A stretch of 64,000 nt of DNA from Carpediemonas membranifera. Taxonomy: Eukaryota > Fornicata. This document shows, piece by piece, positions 12,206-21,775 of this stretch. The first letter of the stretch is position 1, and the number at the start of each line of letters is the position of its first letter. Both the position numbers and the translations under genes were made by a program. The stretch is from the NCBI GenBank assembly GCA_019828565.1, contig JAHDYR010000006.1:248001-312000 (forward strand), read 5' to 3'. The notes beneath the pieces were generated by a model that was not told where the DNA came from, ran no database searches, and saw only the letters and a program-made list of their open reading frames with translations.

Positions 12206-15200
12206 CTACCTCATCTCGTTCACATCATCCAGCACGCTCACCCTCGACGCCCGTCGATAGTTCGCTCTGCTCCTCGACGCCGACCCAAACTCGGGTGTAA
12301 TGACGTCGTCCAACCGCACAGAGGCGCCCGAGGCGTGCCCCATGGTCACCTGCTGGATAGATGAGGTCAGTGACTTCACCTGGGCCCGCTCCTCAGCCCC
12401 AGACCGACGGTGGAAGGCCGCGAGTTGGCCAATAGTTGACGCGTTTGCCGGGGTTACAGTGCCACTCTCGCCAGCCTCGCACAAATGAAGTACCTCTGCT
12501 GATACCTCGCACAAGGCAGCATCGTGGGCTGAAACGAGCGTGCTGATCGCCTGGAACGTCGACCCGAAGTCTTTGAGGCGTGCCCGAGTCTGCTCGACCA
12601 TCTTGGTTGTGTTGCCGATGCTCGCCTTGGCTTGGTCGACCCCGCGGTCAAGCTTGTCGATCATCTCGTCATGCTTCGACACCGCCGTGGCAGACGCGTT
12701 AACCTTGGTCTCGAGGCCGTCCAGCTTTGTGGACAGCTCGCGTGTCTTGCCCTCGAACTTGGTCTTGGCATCGCCCAGGCCCTTCTGGGCAGAGTCGGCA
12801 AGATCCTTGACCTTCCGAATCTCGGATGTAATCTCCGCCGTATCCTTTGCTGCTTCAGATACAGCCTCAATCTTTGCTTCGAGCGAGTCACTCAAATCTG
12901 TCACACTCAGCTTCACGGCCTTAAGCTCAGAGGTGCTCTCGTCCAGCCTGTTCGCCACTTGGTTCATCTTCGTGTTCGTGGTCGCGGAGATGTCGGCAAC
13001 CATATCTGCAATCTCCTGCGTCACGTCAACTCGCAGGGCATTCTGCTGCCGGGAGAGGTCCTCAGAGACGTCCTGGATGAGGCGTGTAACCTGCTCGCGG
13101 CTCTCCTCCCGGGTGTCCTGGAGCTGGATGCGGATGTCGCCCTCGATGGCCTCGAGGCTCTTGTTCATCTTGCGGAGGTTCGCGTCGGTCGTCTGAGCCT
13201 GCTTCTCGAGCGAAGTCGTCGTGGAGTCGAGCTTCTCGAGTTTGGTGGTGTGCTCGGCGACAGTGCGGACGAGTGAGTCAGATGTGCCAGTCATATCTCT
13301 AGATACGGAAGAGATCTTCTCAGATATCTGGCCGACCTTATCCTGCACTTCGGTAGTGACAGCATCGAGATCCTCAGCCACGGCGCGTCTGACGTCCCCT
13401 AGCTTCTCAACGACGTCCTCGGCCAGCTTAGCCTGGTTCGCCGACTGCTCTTCGCGGGCGCGATCGATGGCCTGCGCCGTGCTCTCGGATGTCCGCTCGA
13501 CAGCGCTGGCGTTTGCCTGGATGCGGATATCGAGCGCGTGGATCTTCTCGCCGATGGGCTCGAGTTTGCCGGAAAAATGGTCAGCGAGCTTGGCCTGCTT
13601 GTCCTCGAGCTGCCGGAGAGCTGGCGGGATCTGGGACAAATCGCCCTTGACCGCTGCAATCTCGCGGTCGAGATCGGCAGATGCGCCAGCCTTGACCTCG
13701 GCGATAGCAGTTGAGGCCTTCTCCGACACGGAGCTGAGTTGTTCAGCCAGAGTGTCGTCGGCCGCCTGGGACTGCTCCTGCAGTCTGCTGATGGCCTCGC
13801 GGACCTGATCATTGGCCACAGTCGCGGACTTGAGGTCAGCCTCACGGGCCTCGGTCCAGGTCTGGCGGGTTGACTCAACAGCCTGCATGGCGGAGTCGAA
13901 CTTGGTGGCGATCTGCTCAGTGACGACGGCGTCCTCGGCCTTGGTGACGAGCTCCTTCTCGAGCACAGTGATCCGCTCGGCCAGGGCGACGACGATGGCA
14001 CGGAGGTCCTGCTCGGCCTTGGTAACCGTGACCATATCGGCGTCCATGGTCTTGGCAGCCTCAAGGATGGCCGCCACCTTCTGGTCTGCCGCGTCAGCTC
14101 TAGTAGTCAGACCCGAGATGGCCTGGGCGTTTGCACTGAGGCCGGTCTCAAGCCTGTCGCTAATCTGCACGACGGCGTTGGTGATCTTGGCCGTGTCGTC
14201 CTCAAGACTCTTCACCCGACCCACAGCCTCGCCCTGCTGCCCAGAGAGCTTCTCAACAGCGTCAGTCACGGCACTGAACTTCTTCTCCGCGGTCTCGAGG
14301 TCAGCGTCACGCTGGTTGTGCATGCGGTTGAGCAGCTCGACAATTCCCTTGACGTCGTTCTGGGTCTTGGAGACGGCGGGAGAGACCTCGTTCAGCTTGC
14401 TGCCGATGCCCTCGACGACCTTGGCGAAGGTCTGAATGCGCTCGGACATCTTGGCGTCGTTACCGCTGAGCTTCTCGTCAACAATCTTTGTCATATCGGC
14501 CGAGCGGTCAGAGATCGCCTTAATCTTGGCCTCCTGCTTCATCAGAATCTCCCCGAGCTGGTCGATGATCTCCTTCTGCGATTGCTCTTGGAGAGCCACC
14601 GCGGCGTCGCGCTGCTTGATCACGCTCTCCTGGAGCTTGGCCACGTGGTCAGTGATGACAGTGACGTTGTCGTCAACGAGGCGCTTGATGGCGGTCAGTG
14701 ACTCATCTGTGTCGCGTGATACTTGAGCCAGCTGACCGTCAAACTTGTTCGATATGTCTGATCTGACACGCTCAGACTCGGCCTGCATGATCTTGGGGAC
14801 CTTCTCAATCGTATCTGCGATCCGCTCCTCCTGCTGGGCGATGATCTTGCGCGTGTCCTCGCCAATCTGGTCGACCCTCCGCTCCATGGACATAAACCTC
14901 GTGTCGAGTGACTCTCTCATCAGCCTGGTAACCCTGTCATTGACGTCGGCCTCGAGATTCTTCATAGTACTGCTGAAGGCCTGCTTGGCGTCATCGTCCT
15001 TCGCCTGTGTGGTGGCAATCGACTCCTGGACCTGGGTCTGCATGATCTCGACCTGCTTCTTGAGGCGCTTGAAGTCTTTCGCGGTCTTGGCTGACTCAGT
15101 AGAAGTCTGCGTAGTCGCTTTCGACTCAAGAGACTCGACCCTTGAAGCAAGGGCGTCGAGATCCTTGGACCCGACGACCGCCTTGATCTCGGCGACAGAC

Positions 15201-16003
15201 GCGGCAAGCGTCTGCACCGCCTCTTGGTCTGCGGTCAATGCGGCCTTGATAACCTCCACATCGGCTCTGGTGTCCTGGGTAGTCTTCCTCAGGCTGTTCC
15301 GCAGCTCCTCATCGCCGTCGTTCAGACGGGTCAACTTGCGCTGAGTTTTCTTGGAAAGCTTGATGCTCTCATTAAGGGCCTTAGACAGCTCGGCGCGGTC
15401 CTTGTTGATGGTTTCAACCATGCTGGCCTCGACCTCGACCTTTCCTGAGGACGTGACGCTCCGGCCGACGTGGGACACTGCCGGCCGATCCTCGGTTGGC
15501 GTCTGGAGGGTGTGCATCAGGTTCCTGCGTGTAGGGGACATGAACGTGGCCGCAGGGTCGATGGCGCTCTCGAGCACCGAGACGCGGTCTTCGAGTCGAT
15601 GGGAGCGGACGAGGTTATCCTGAGAAGCGAGGAGGTGCTTGCTGATCTTGTCCTCGATCATGGTGTCTACAACATGGTGCACGTCGGGCGTGAGCAAGGG
15701 CGCGTCCATCCTCATATCGTAGTTGCTGCGTATTTCGGAGCGAATGCGGCCGACGTCACGGGAAAGATGGTCGTTGGCATGTGACGCATAAGGCGTGCCA
15801 CTAGGTCTATATGGAGAGTCGTATACTTGATTTGCTGCATCGTGTCTTGAATACGCGTCCTGGGAGGCTGAAACAGGATGAGCGAACTTCACCTGTTGAC
15901 GGACATCCGTTGGATGCTCATACGGACCCGATGAAGGATACAGAGCCGGTGATGGGCGCCACGGTGTTCTTTCCGCTGTCAATGCGGCACCGGTAAGCGA
16001 CAT
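12206..16003 (-). CDS. Very long coiled-coil protein, 1265 aa
   Basis: This is an uninterrupted ATG-initiated frame. Residues 1-110 are Pro, Ser and Tyr rich and probably disordered. From about residue 170 to 1190 the protein is an almost continuous heptad-type helix rich in Ala, Glu, Lys, Asp, Thr and Val with very few prolines, the composition of a rod-like coiled coil such as cytoskeletal tethers. The tail is Arg/Ser rich. There are no transmembrane segments and no motor, GRIP or SMC-type ATPase motifs, so it is not an SMC, kinesin or myosin. After the stop the minus strand has AATGTAAATGA. Function cannot be named. A structural or tethering role is inferred from architecture alone. Confidence 0.85.
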   Translation of the reverse strand: MSLTGAALTAERTPWRPSPALYPSSGPYEHPTDVRQQVKFAHPVSASQDAYSRHDAANQVYDSPYRPSGTPYASHANDHLSRDVGRIRSEIRSNYDMRMDAPLLTPDVHHVVDTMIEDKISKHLLASQDNLVRSHRLEDRVSVLESAIDPAATFMSPTRRNLMHTLQTPTEDRPAVSHVGRSVTSSGKVEVEASMVETINKDRAELSKALNESIKLSKKTQRKLTRLNDGDEELRNSLRKTTQDTRADVEVIKAALTADQEAVQTLAASVAEIKAVVGSKDLDALASRVESLESKATTQTSTESAKTAKDFKRLKKQVEIMQTQVQESIATTQAKDDDAKQAFSSTMKNLEADVNDRVTRLMRESLDTRFMSMERRVDQIGEDTRKIIAQQEERIADTIEKVPKIMQAESERVRSDISNKFDGQLAQVSRDTDESLTAIKRLVDDNVTVITDHVAKLQESVIKQRDAAVALQEQSQKEIIDQLGEILMKQEAKIKAISDRSADMTKIVDEKLSGNDAKMSERIQTFAKVVEGIGSKLNEVSPAVSKTQNDVKGIVELLNRMHNQRDADLETAEKKFSAVTDAVEKLSGQQGEAVGRVKSLEDDTAKITNAVVQISDRLETGLSANAQAISGLTTRADAADQKVAAILEAAKTMDADMVTVTKAEQDLRAIVVALAERITVLEKELVTKAEDAVVTEQIATKFDSAMQAVESTRQTWTEAREADLKSATVANDQVREAISRLQEQSQAADDTLAEQLSSVSEKASTAIAEVKAGASADLDREIAAVKGDLSQIPPALRQLEDKQAKLADHFSGKLEPIGEKIHALDIRIQANASAVERTSESTAQAIDRAREEQSANQAKLAEDVVEKLGDVRRAVAEDLDAVTTEVQDKVGQISEKISSVSRDMTGTSDSLVRTVAEHTTKLEKLDSTTTSLEKQAQTTDANLRKMNKSLEAIEGDIRIQLQDTREESREQVTRLIQDVSEDLSRQQNALRVDVTQEIADMVADISATTNTKMNQVANRLDESTSELKAVKLSVTDLSDSLEAKIEAVSEAAKDTAEITSEIRKVKDLADSAQKGLGDAKTKFEGKTRELSTKLDGLETKVNASATAVSKHDEMIDKLDRGVDQAKASIGNTTKMVEQTRARLKDFGSTFQAISTLVSAHDAALCEVSAEVLHLCEAGESGTVTPANASTIGQLAAFHRRSGAEERAQVKSLTSSIQQVTMGHASGASVRLDDVITPEFGSASRSRANYRRASRVSVLDDVNEMR

Positions 16004-16260
16004 AAGCGTTGCTGGTTTTTGATGCCAAAATTTCTGAGAAAAGATTGGTCCAGATCAGCATGGGCTGAGTAGCGGAAGTCTCGCCCCTCGCTGATGTCAT
16101 GTCGATGGTGGTGGCGCTCTCTGCCTGGAATAACCGCCGCTGTTTCTCCAGCCGTTTGATCGTTACATGGCACACAGCAACGCCGGAGAAACATACAACA
16201 CTTTAAATGGTCAAGCCTCGTTACCTTGAAGCAGGAATAGTACAATCTACACAATCTAAC

Positions 16261-18072
16261 CTAAATGTCGAATCCACAAATCTCTGTGAGCTCAATGCCA
16301 TCCACCACAATGCCTGTCTTGAGTCGACGGTAGAACTCGGCGCACGACCCGTCAACATCGTCGAACCACACAGGCTCGTCCACAGCCTCCACCTCCGACT
16401 CGAGCTCGACTTCAACGAACGAGACTTCTGACTCGACTCCAGAGTCAGAGTCAGAGTCACTACCTGAGTCAGTGGAGTCACTTGCACGGGCCGACACGGT
16501 CCCGTCCTTGAGCAGATAGCACCCGCCCTCCGCCCCGAGCCATGTGGTCGACCCGCGGCCCCTGATCGCCCAGATGACCTCTCTGTCGACCTCCCACACC
16601 CCGCCGTCGAACTTGGAGTAGTAGCCGAATGACCCAGTGTCGTCTGAGCGTACGAAGCACCAGCAGTTGGGGTCGATGAAGGCCCGCTTGATGCTGCAGG
16701 GCAGGCTGAGCTTAGTGGGGTGGAGCACCATCCTTCCGTTCTCCAACTTGCCGAACTCAAAGCTCGGGACTGTGCCTACACCGCCGTACAGCAGCTTCTG
16801 CCCGCTGACGAACACAGAGTACTCATTCAGCAGCGCCACGTCGTCAACAGGGAAGGGTAGCTCAGTGAAGACGTCCACCGGGTACTGGTGACCCACGCCG
16901 AGCCGGCCGCACCAGTTCTTGCCGACCATGAAGGCCCGTCGGTCCTTGATAAGGGCGATCCCGGCGTTGCTTAGCACCTTGTCGAAGTGGTCGCATGGAA
17001 GCGGGATGGGCTGAAACTTAGGCGATAGTTGGCCGAGACAGTGCGTCGTCTGGCCTGTAACCCGTGCTGTGAAGAACAGCATCGTCGTCGAGCCCGTGTG
17101 GAGTCGAACTGAGTCGATTGAGTCGAACAGCTCATGCTTCGACCAGTGTGCCAAGTCAGACTCAGCCTGGGCGATATGGTCGCTAAACTGCACCCTAGTT
17201 GGCCCTGTGAGGTCCTGGATCCGCTCGCCCCATGCAAACAGGCCCGCTGCGGTGACTGCGACGGAGTCACTCCCGACAGTATGAAATCTGATGATCGGGG
17301 CGGGCAGCTGGACCCTATGGTATCTCCTGACGACAAGCTCGGCGTCCAGTGTCGATGTGGCGTCGACTTTGTTACCACTCCACTGTACAGGACCCCATGA
17401 GAACAGCCGGCCCTCGTATAGGAGGAAGTGGAGCGGGTATAGGTTACTGCCGGACTGGATGTGGGTGCCGTCGACCTCAGAGTTGAAGCGGGCAAAGAAT
17501 AGCTTCTTACAGAGGAACCAGCAGGCGCGGGCGTGGGGGGAGTAGCCGTCGATGACGTCCGGCCTCTCGTCCAGCCCAGTCAGCTCAAACAGCGGGAACA
17601 TGCGCTCCTCCTTGTGTTCGAGGTCGGGGTCTGCACCAGCAGCCATCATCACTGCCCAAAAGAGCGCGGGTGAAAGGGAAACGATCGAGTGGGGCCCATT
17701 GGCGTGCGAGAGCGAGGTCTGCTGGATTGTGAGCTCCGGCCCGTCCGTTAGGATGTCCATGGCCCGCTTGAGGAAGATCGCAGCCGCCTTGTTCGTTGGC
17801 GGCGGGAGAGCTTCGAGCTGGCTCACAAGATCGTTGTACGAGATGTCCTCGGGACACACCAATGAGCGTGGTATGCTGCTGATACGCTTGCCATACTGGT
17901 GGAGGAATGCCGCTGCTAGAAGGGCAGGAACATTTCCAGGAGTCCCGTTTGTTTCGAGAATCGCCATCGTGTAAGCAAGCTGGTACTGGTGGAACTCCTT
18001 GCGAGAAGGGCCGTATATGATGTGTATGAGTCTCGTTAGAAAGCTCGGTGTGCGGGCATTCTCGTGTTCCAT
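16261..18072 (-). CDS. RCC1-like repeat protein, 603 aa (paralogue of the 48.4-50.1 kb gene)
   Basis: The centre contains the Gly-Trp-Gly style strands of RCC1 repeats (RLFSWGPVQW, GLFAWGERI, CGRLGVGHQYPVDVF), so a beta-propeller is likely from about residue 215 to 520. The N-terminal 200 residues are helical and share a pattern with the gene at 48434: an ILxDGPxL motif, AGADPDL, and WFLCKKxFF. The C-terminal 70 residues are strongly acidic with Ser-Asp-Ser-Asp runs. RCC1 propellers serve as Ran exchange factors or as general interaction modules. The canonical RCC1 repeat number is not evident, so Ran exchange activity should not be assumed. The frame is complete from an ATG. Confidence 0.7.
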   Translation of the reverse strand: MEHENARTPSFLTRLIHIIYGPSRKEFHQYQLAYTMAILETNGTPGNVPALLAAAFLHQYGKRISSIPRSLVCPEDISYNDLVSQLEALPPPTNKAAAIFLKRAMDILTDGPELTIQQTSLSHANGPHSIVSLSPALFWAVMMAAGADPDLEHKEERMFPLFELTGLDERPDVIDGYSPHARACWFLCKKLFFARFNSEVDGTHIQSGSNLYPLHFLLYEGRLFSWGPVQWSGNKVDATSTLDAELVVRRYHRVQLPAPIIRFHTVGSDSVAVTAAGLFAWGERIQDLTGPTRVQFSDHIAQAESDLAHWSKHELFDSIDSVRLHTGSTTMLFFTARVTGQTTHCLGQLSPKFQPIPLPCDHFDKVLSNAGIALIKDRRAFMVGKNWCGRLGVGHQYPVDVFTELPFPVDDVALLNEYSVFVSGQKLLYGGVGTVPSFEFGKLENGRMVLHPTKLSLPCSIKRAFIDPNCWCFVRSDDTGSFGYYSKFDGGVWEVDREVIWAIRGRGSTTWLGAEGGCYLLKDGTVSARASDSTDSGSDSDSDSGVESEVSFVEVELESEVEAVDEPVWFDDVDGSCAEFYRRLKTGIVVDGIELTEICGFDI

Positions 18073-18335
18073 TGTCGTATCCCGCTTGACCCACCGTGAC
18101 TCGCCCTAACCTGCCCGGCCGCTCTCAGCCTTGCACAGCAGCACCACGCATGCACATGACAGTGTAGGCATGGGCGTCGACAGCCCACGGCCTCTTATTC
18201 TGCCTCCATGGCACCATCGTCATCGGCTTACCAGAGATCGTCGAGTCTTCCAAACCAAGAACACAAATGCAATCGAGTTCACGAATCTCCCCATTGCTAC
18301 TATTTACGTATGCCACAGTAAACCGTGCACATAAC

Positions 18336-20326
18336 TCACCCCACCTGGTCCATGAGGGCCTGATACTGACTCGGGTCCAAGTCAAGATCCTGCCAGTCCC
18401 GACTCAACCGCATCGAGGAGTCGATACCGCTCAGGTCAAGGCCCGCCGCCGGCCCTGCTCCGATCGTGCCAAAGGATTCCTGGAGCGGAGCCTCGGAGAA
18501 GGAGTCGGCATACGTGTCGTCGTCATCCTCATCGTTCTCCTCCTCCTCATCATCATCCCCATCGTTATAATAAACATCAGGGTCGGGCCGACTCCCCGAC
18601 TCAAGGGGCAGCCCGGCCGACCGACCCACGAGGTTCAGCCGGAACAGATCCCTCACCGCAATTTCCGGCACATCGCACGACATCCGGACTACCACCTCAA
18701 CCTGACCCTGGTCTGGGTGTGTCAGCCGACCGCCCATAGCGAGCATGTCGCGTGTGGCTGATGTGACGTGATATGTCCCCTGGTTCGACTCGCCCTGAGT
18801 CAGGGAATACCGAACGGTCGGAGCCGATAAAGGAACCATGGCCCTACCCAAGAACTCGGGCGTCGGCTCACGGGGGACCAGGAAAGAGACCTCGACCAGC
18901 GTTTGGTATAAATCGACTGCAAGGGAATCTGTCGCTGGAATGTGGAATGACGCCGACCCGTGTATGGGCCAAGTCGTCTGCCCGTGTTCTGTGGCGGCCG
19001 AATGAGAGCCCAGGTCAACTTCCTGCCTGATACCAGCCTTGTCGACCAGTTGGACCCTGACAATGACGGTCTCCGGATATTGGGCAGGTCCGGTCAGATG
19101 CACCAGCCCGACCGCTCGTGTCACTGTCACCTCCAGCGTCTCAGACCCTACAGGTTTAGGCGATTTTTGGGTTGGAGCAGGGGCTGCTTGGGTCTGGACC
19201 GGCACGAGGTCGTCCATATCAAGGTCTGCTTCACGTTCTTCGGGGTCAGAGTCGGTGAAGTCATCCTCGAAGTCAGAGCGTTGGGTCAGGTCGGTCTCCG
19301 ACTCCACATCGGAGTCGAAATCCATCGACTCCACCATTGGCTGCAGCTTCCTGGCCGCTATCACCGCGGCCGACCTCTGCGCCTTCTTCGCGTCCCCCTC
19401 GACGTCGACCCCGACGGCGAGGTCAGTCTGGGCAGGCGCGTTCCTCCTGACGGCCGGCTTGGGAAGTCGAGCCAGCTCTCGCCTGAACGCATCGACCCTG
19501 TCGCACTGAATCATGCCGTTCTCGTGAGTGTCGCAGAGGTAGACCTGGAGCAAGAGAGTGCCGATAGCATCGTGTGCGTCGTCCAGCAGGGAGACCCTGA
19601 GCGTGCTGATGTGGTTGTTCGGGTGCAGCGTCTGCTGGGCCGGCAGGGCGTAGGACCCTAGGCAGGCCGTGCCGAGGACATCGTCCTTGGTCGTCCCGTC
19701 CTTGTCGTGGATGGTGAACGTCAGCCTGGCGATCGTAAATGTCTCACCGCGGGGCCGGATGACGGTCTGCCGCCTCACGTGCAGGAGCTGCGTCCCATGA
19801 AACGCCACAGTCCTGCCGTTCACGGCACACGGCGTGAAGTTTGAGTCGATCTGACTCCCGTTGGCCGCCCTGTTAAAGATCTTGAGATACAGCCCGTCTC
19901 TCTGTGCCATGCTGGGGTCAGCGAGGTCCACGGACTCGATATGCAGCAGGATGTAGGGGTAGGCGTTGTCCGGGTCGGCCACGGTCATCTGCTGCCGCGC
20001 CTGGGTGGCTAGCGTGGTGGGGGGCGCGTGGTAGTTCACAGGGGCGGGCGCTGTTTGGCTCTCACCGACAATCGTCTGAAGGCTCTCGGGAAGTTTCGGG
20101 AAGCGGGCAGCGCGCCAGTCGTCTATTTCACCAATAACCTCCTTGGCTCTCGCTATTGACTTTTGGTAGCTGTCGTAGGACTCGACATTGTGGGGAACTG
20201 GATAAACAAAGGAAAAATCGACAAACAGGCACGTGCTGCCTCAGCAAGAAGCTTTCCTTGGCTAGCAAGATGATTGAGCTTGTCTTTGAGCGGCGCATCA
20301 TCCGGGATCGTGAACCATCCGGACAT
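18336..20326 (-). CDS. Two-exon protein with two C2-like regions, 653 aa
   Basis: Exon 1 is 20326-20227 and exon 2 is 20197-18336, joined across a 29-nt intron. The unspliced exon 2 frame has no ATG near its start, while splicing gives MSGWFTIPDD followed by a helical segment reading through the junction. Residues about 105-270 and 380-505 each show alternating hydrophobic strands with LxVxVxxAxxL and VxVQLxDK signatures, suggesting C2-type beta sandwiches. The linker is acidic and contains a RxLxPxVESMD motif. The C-terminus has a long Asp/Glu run near 18520-18580. C2 domains usually bind membranes or proteins, but conserved calcium-binding aspartates are not obvious. The domain call is pattern-based and tentative. 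The 3' side carries ACGTAAATAG. Confidence 0.6.
20198..20226 (-). other. 29-nt intron in the C2-like gene
   Basis: On the minus strand it starts GTTTGT and ends TTTATCCAG. Its removal fuses a reading ending KLLAEAARA to one continuing FPHNVESYDSYQKS. Without it the upstream frame stops at 20153 and the downstream frame has no ATG between its preceding stop and residue 87. Confidence 0.75.
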
Positions 20327-20513
20327 CTGGCGACGGATTCTCGTCGTTTGCGCCAAAAGTGCGGCATCCGGAAAACGCTTCCAGGATGGCTCCGGCGTGT
20401 GTAACCGACCAGCACTGCTCTATGAGGCGGACGGGTTGTCTGATGGTAGAGAGATGGTTTAATAATATGTTCACTGGCACTGGCCAATGTTGTCGCGTCA
20501 GCAACCCACCGTC

Positions 20514-21032
20514 TCATCCAAACTTAGGCCGGGCTCGGGCCAGCTTGTCTCCAGCACCTCTCAGCATCGCCTTCATGTCCTGCATCCCCAGCATCTCCCC
20601 CGCCGTCGCCCTCACCGTGGTCACGTACTCAGTCTCGGGGCTCGACAACCAGTGCTCGGACTCCGACTCCAGCATGCGGTCCACATACGCCTCCTCCGTC
20701 TCATCTGGACGGCGGGCGTCGGGGTCGATTCTCTCGTCCTCGACGCCGTGGCGCATCTTGGCGTAGCGGGCCTGAAGCTGCTGGGTCAGAGCAACAGTGT
20801 CGGCGTCGCCAAAGGTGTCTCGCTTCCTCTCATAGTCGCTTGTAACAAGGTAGTTGTTCCGATTCGCCTGTGTGCTGTGGTATGAGACGTCTCCGACGGC
20901 TGCTTCGCCTTGGGAGGACACGAACTTCTTCCTTTCGTCCTTATCCGCCCCTTCTTCAAAGCCTGGCCGTTGTTGAAGGAACTTAGGGAAGACTGCGCCC
21001 GTTTGCTTCTTCTCAAAGGGATTCCTGCTCAT
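20514..21032 (-). CDS. Small hydrophilic protein, 172 aa, unknown
   Basis: This is a complete ATG frame beginning MSRNPFEKKQ. It is charged throughout, rich in Glu, Asp, Arg and Ala, with no membrane segment, signal peptide or cysteine motif. The N-terminal 30 residues are basic and Pro/Gly containing, the rest predicts as helix and loop. The stop is followed by AGTGAACA, resembling the AGTRAA-type 3' signal described in diplomonads. It is head-to-tail with the C2-like gene. No family is recognised, but codon use and lack of competing frames make it a credible gene. Confidence 0.65.
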   Translation of the reverse strand: MSRNPFEKKQTGAVFPKFLQQRPGFEEGADKDERKKFVSSQGEAAVGDVSYHSTQANRNNYLVTSDYERKRDTFGDADTVALTQQLQARYAKMRHGVEDERIDPDARRPDETEEAYVDRMLESESEHWLSSPETEYVTTVRATAGEMLGMQDMKAMLRGAGDKLARARPKFG

Positions 21033-21173
21033 TTCAGGGCGCTGTGTCGAGCTGAAAATGATATATTTGCCCTCATGTAACTTTCCAGCAGAGCTGAGTC
21101 CGCCACAAGGTCTCGGGGGGCACTATCAGCCAGCCGGCACGAGGCCTAAACGTCGACTGACGTAAACGAGGAC

Positions 21174-21183
21174 TAAACTGCAC
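21174..21183 (+). promoter_or_regulatory. TAAACTGCAC start element before the 49-aa ORF
   Basis: The exact string TAAACTGCAC lies 7 bases before the ATG at 21190. The same string precedes the genes at 23281, 40417 and (minus strand) 31748. Confidence 0.5.
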
Positions 21184-21189
21184 CCGTCG

Positions 21190-21339
21190 ATGGCAGCTGT
21201 CGAACTGCTGCTTGTGGGCATTATTGCGGCCTCACTTTATTCAATGCTGTTCTATCCAGAGCTGATATTGCTGATTTGGTCATTTGGGGGCGCTGCAACA
21301 CTTTCCTTTCTGTTCTTTTCCATATTCCGCGAATCCTGA
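21190..21339 (+). CDS. 49-aa two-helix membrane protein
   Basis: The frame begins MAAVELLLVG and ends IFRES. Two hydrophobic segments, residues 4-22 and 25-45, are separated by a short Tyr-Pro-Glu turn, the layout of a tiny hairpin membrane protein such as small subunits of oligosaccharyltransferase, DPM or the V-ATPase. I cannot match it to any of these. Support comes from the perfect start element 7 bases upstream and from its position as the only ORF in a gap between divergent neighbours. It is too short for ordinary gene callers. Confidence 0.5.
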   Translation: MAAVELLLVGIIAASLYSMLFYPELILLIWSFGGAATLSFLFFSIFRES

Positions 21340-21775
21340 GAGAATAGCTCGATTACCGATGGATTAAGGATCTGTTATGCGTCATTCTCATCATAATCGG
21401 ATCAAATAGAAATCTTCCTTTGTTCTCGTTCTCGTTCGAGGTTGTGTTCATCCACGTCCAAGACCAAGGACCGGTCAGACGTCGCAGGCCGGGACAGAGC
21501 ATGGCATTTCCGAGGACACTGTTCTTTTGGACAGTACATGCGAAGAAAGGCAAGACTGTCGCTGTCCGCGGCTGCTCAATCGTCCCACTCTCGTCTGGCG
21601 GGTTGCTGAAAATTGAACGCTGAAAGCTGAGATTTGAACTTTCTACCCCCTTTAGTGTGCATCCACGACACGGACTAGCTATGGAACGTCCCTAGTCTAG
21701 AGACCTGCGCGTGCATATAAAACGACCAACTTTTTTCATGCTGCTGCTTCGGGATCATCCTCTACGACCTTCCCG
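21340..21775. other. Intergenic upstream of the NOG2 gene
   Basis: A TATA-like GCATATAAAACG at about 21713-21724 lies roughly 50 bases before the NOG2 ATG, followed by a pyrimidine run. A 40-codon ORF (21501-21623, MAFPRTLFFW) is present but has no supporting motif. An out-of-frame upstream ATG sits at 21738. Confidence 0.4.

Noticed and set aside
11835..12260. A 141-codon plus-strand frame between the RING-type and coiled-coil genes
   Set aside because: It overlaps the coiled-coil gene's end, has no domain and contains 3'-end motifs of both neighbours.
20128..20517. A 129-codon minus-strand frame between two genes
   Set aside because: It overlaps the first exon and intron of the C2-like gene in another frame and has no domain.
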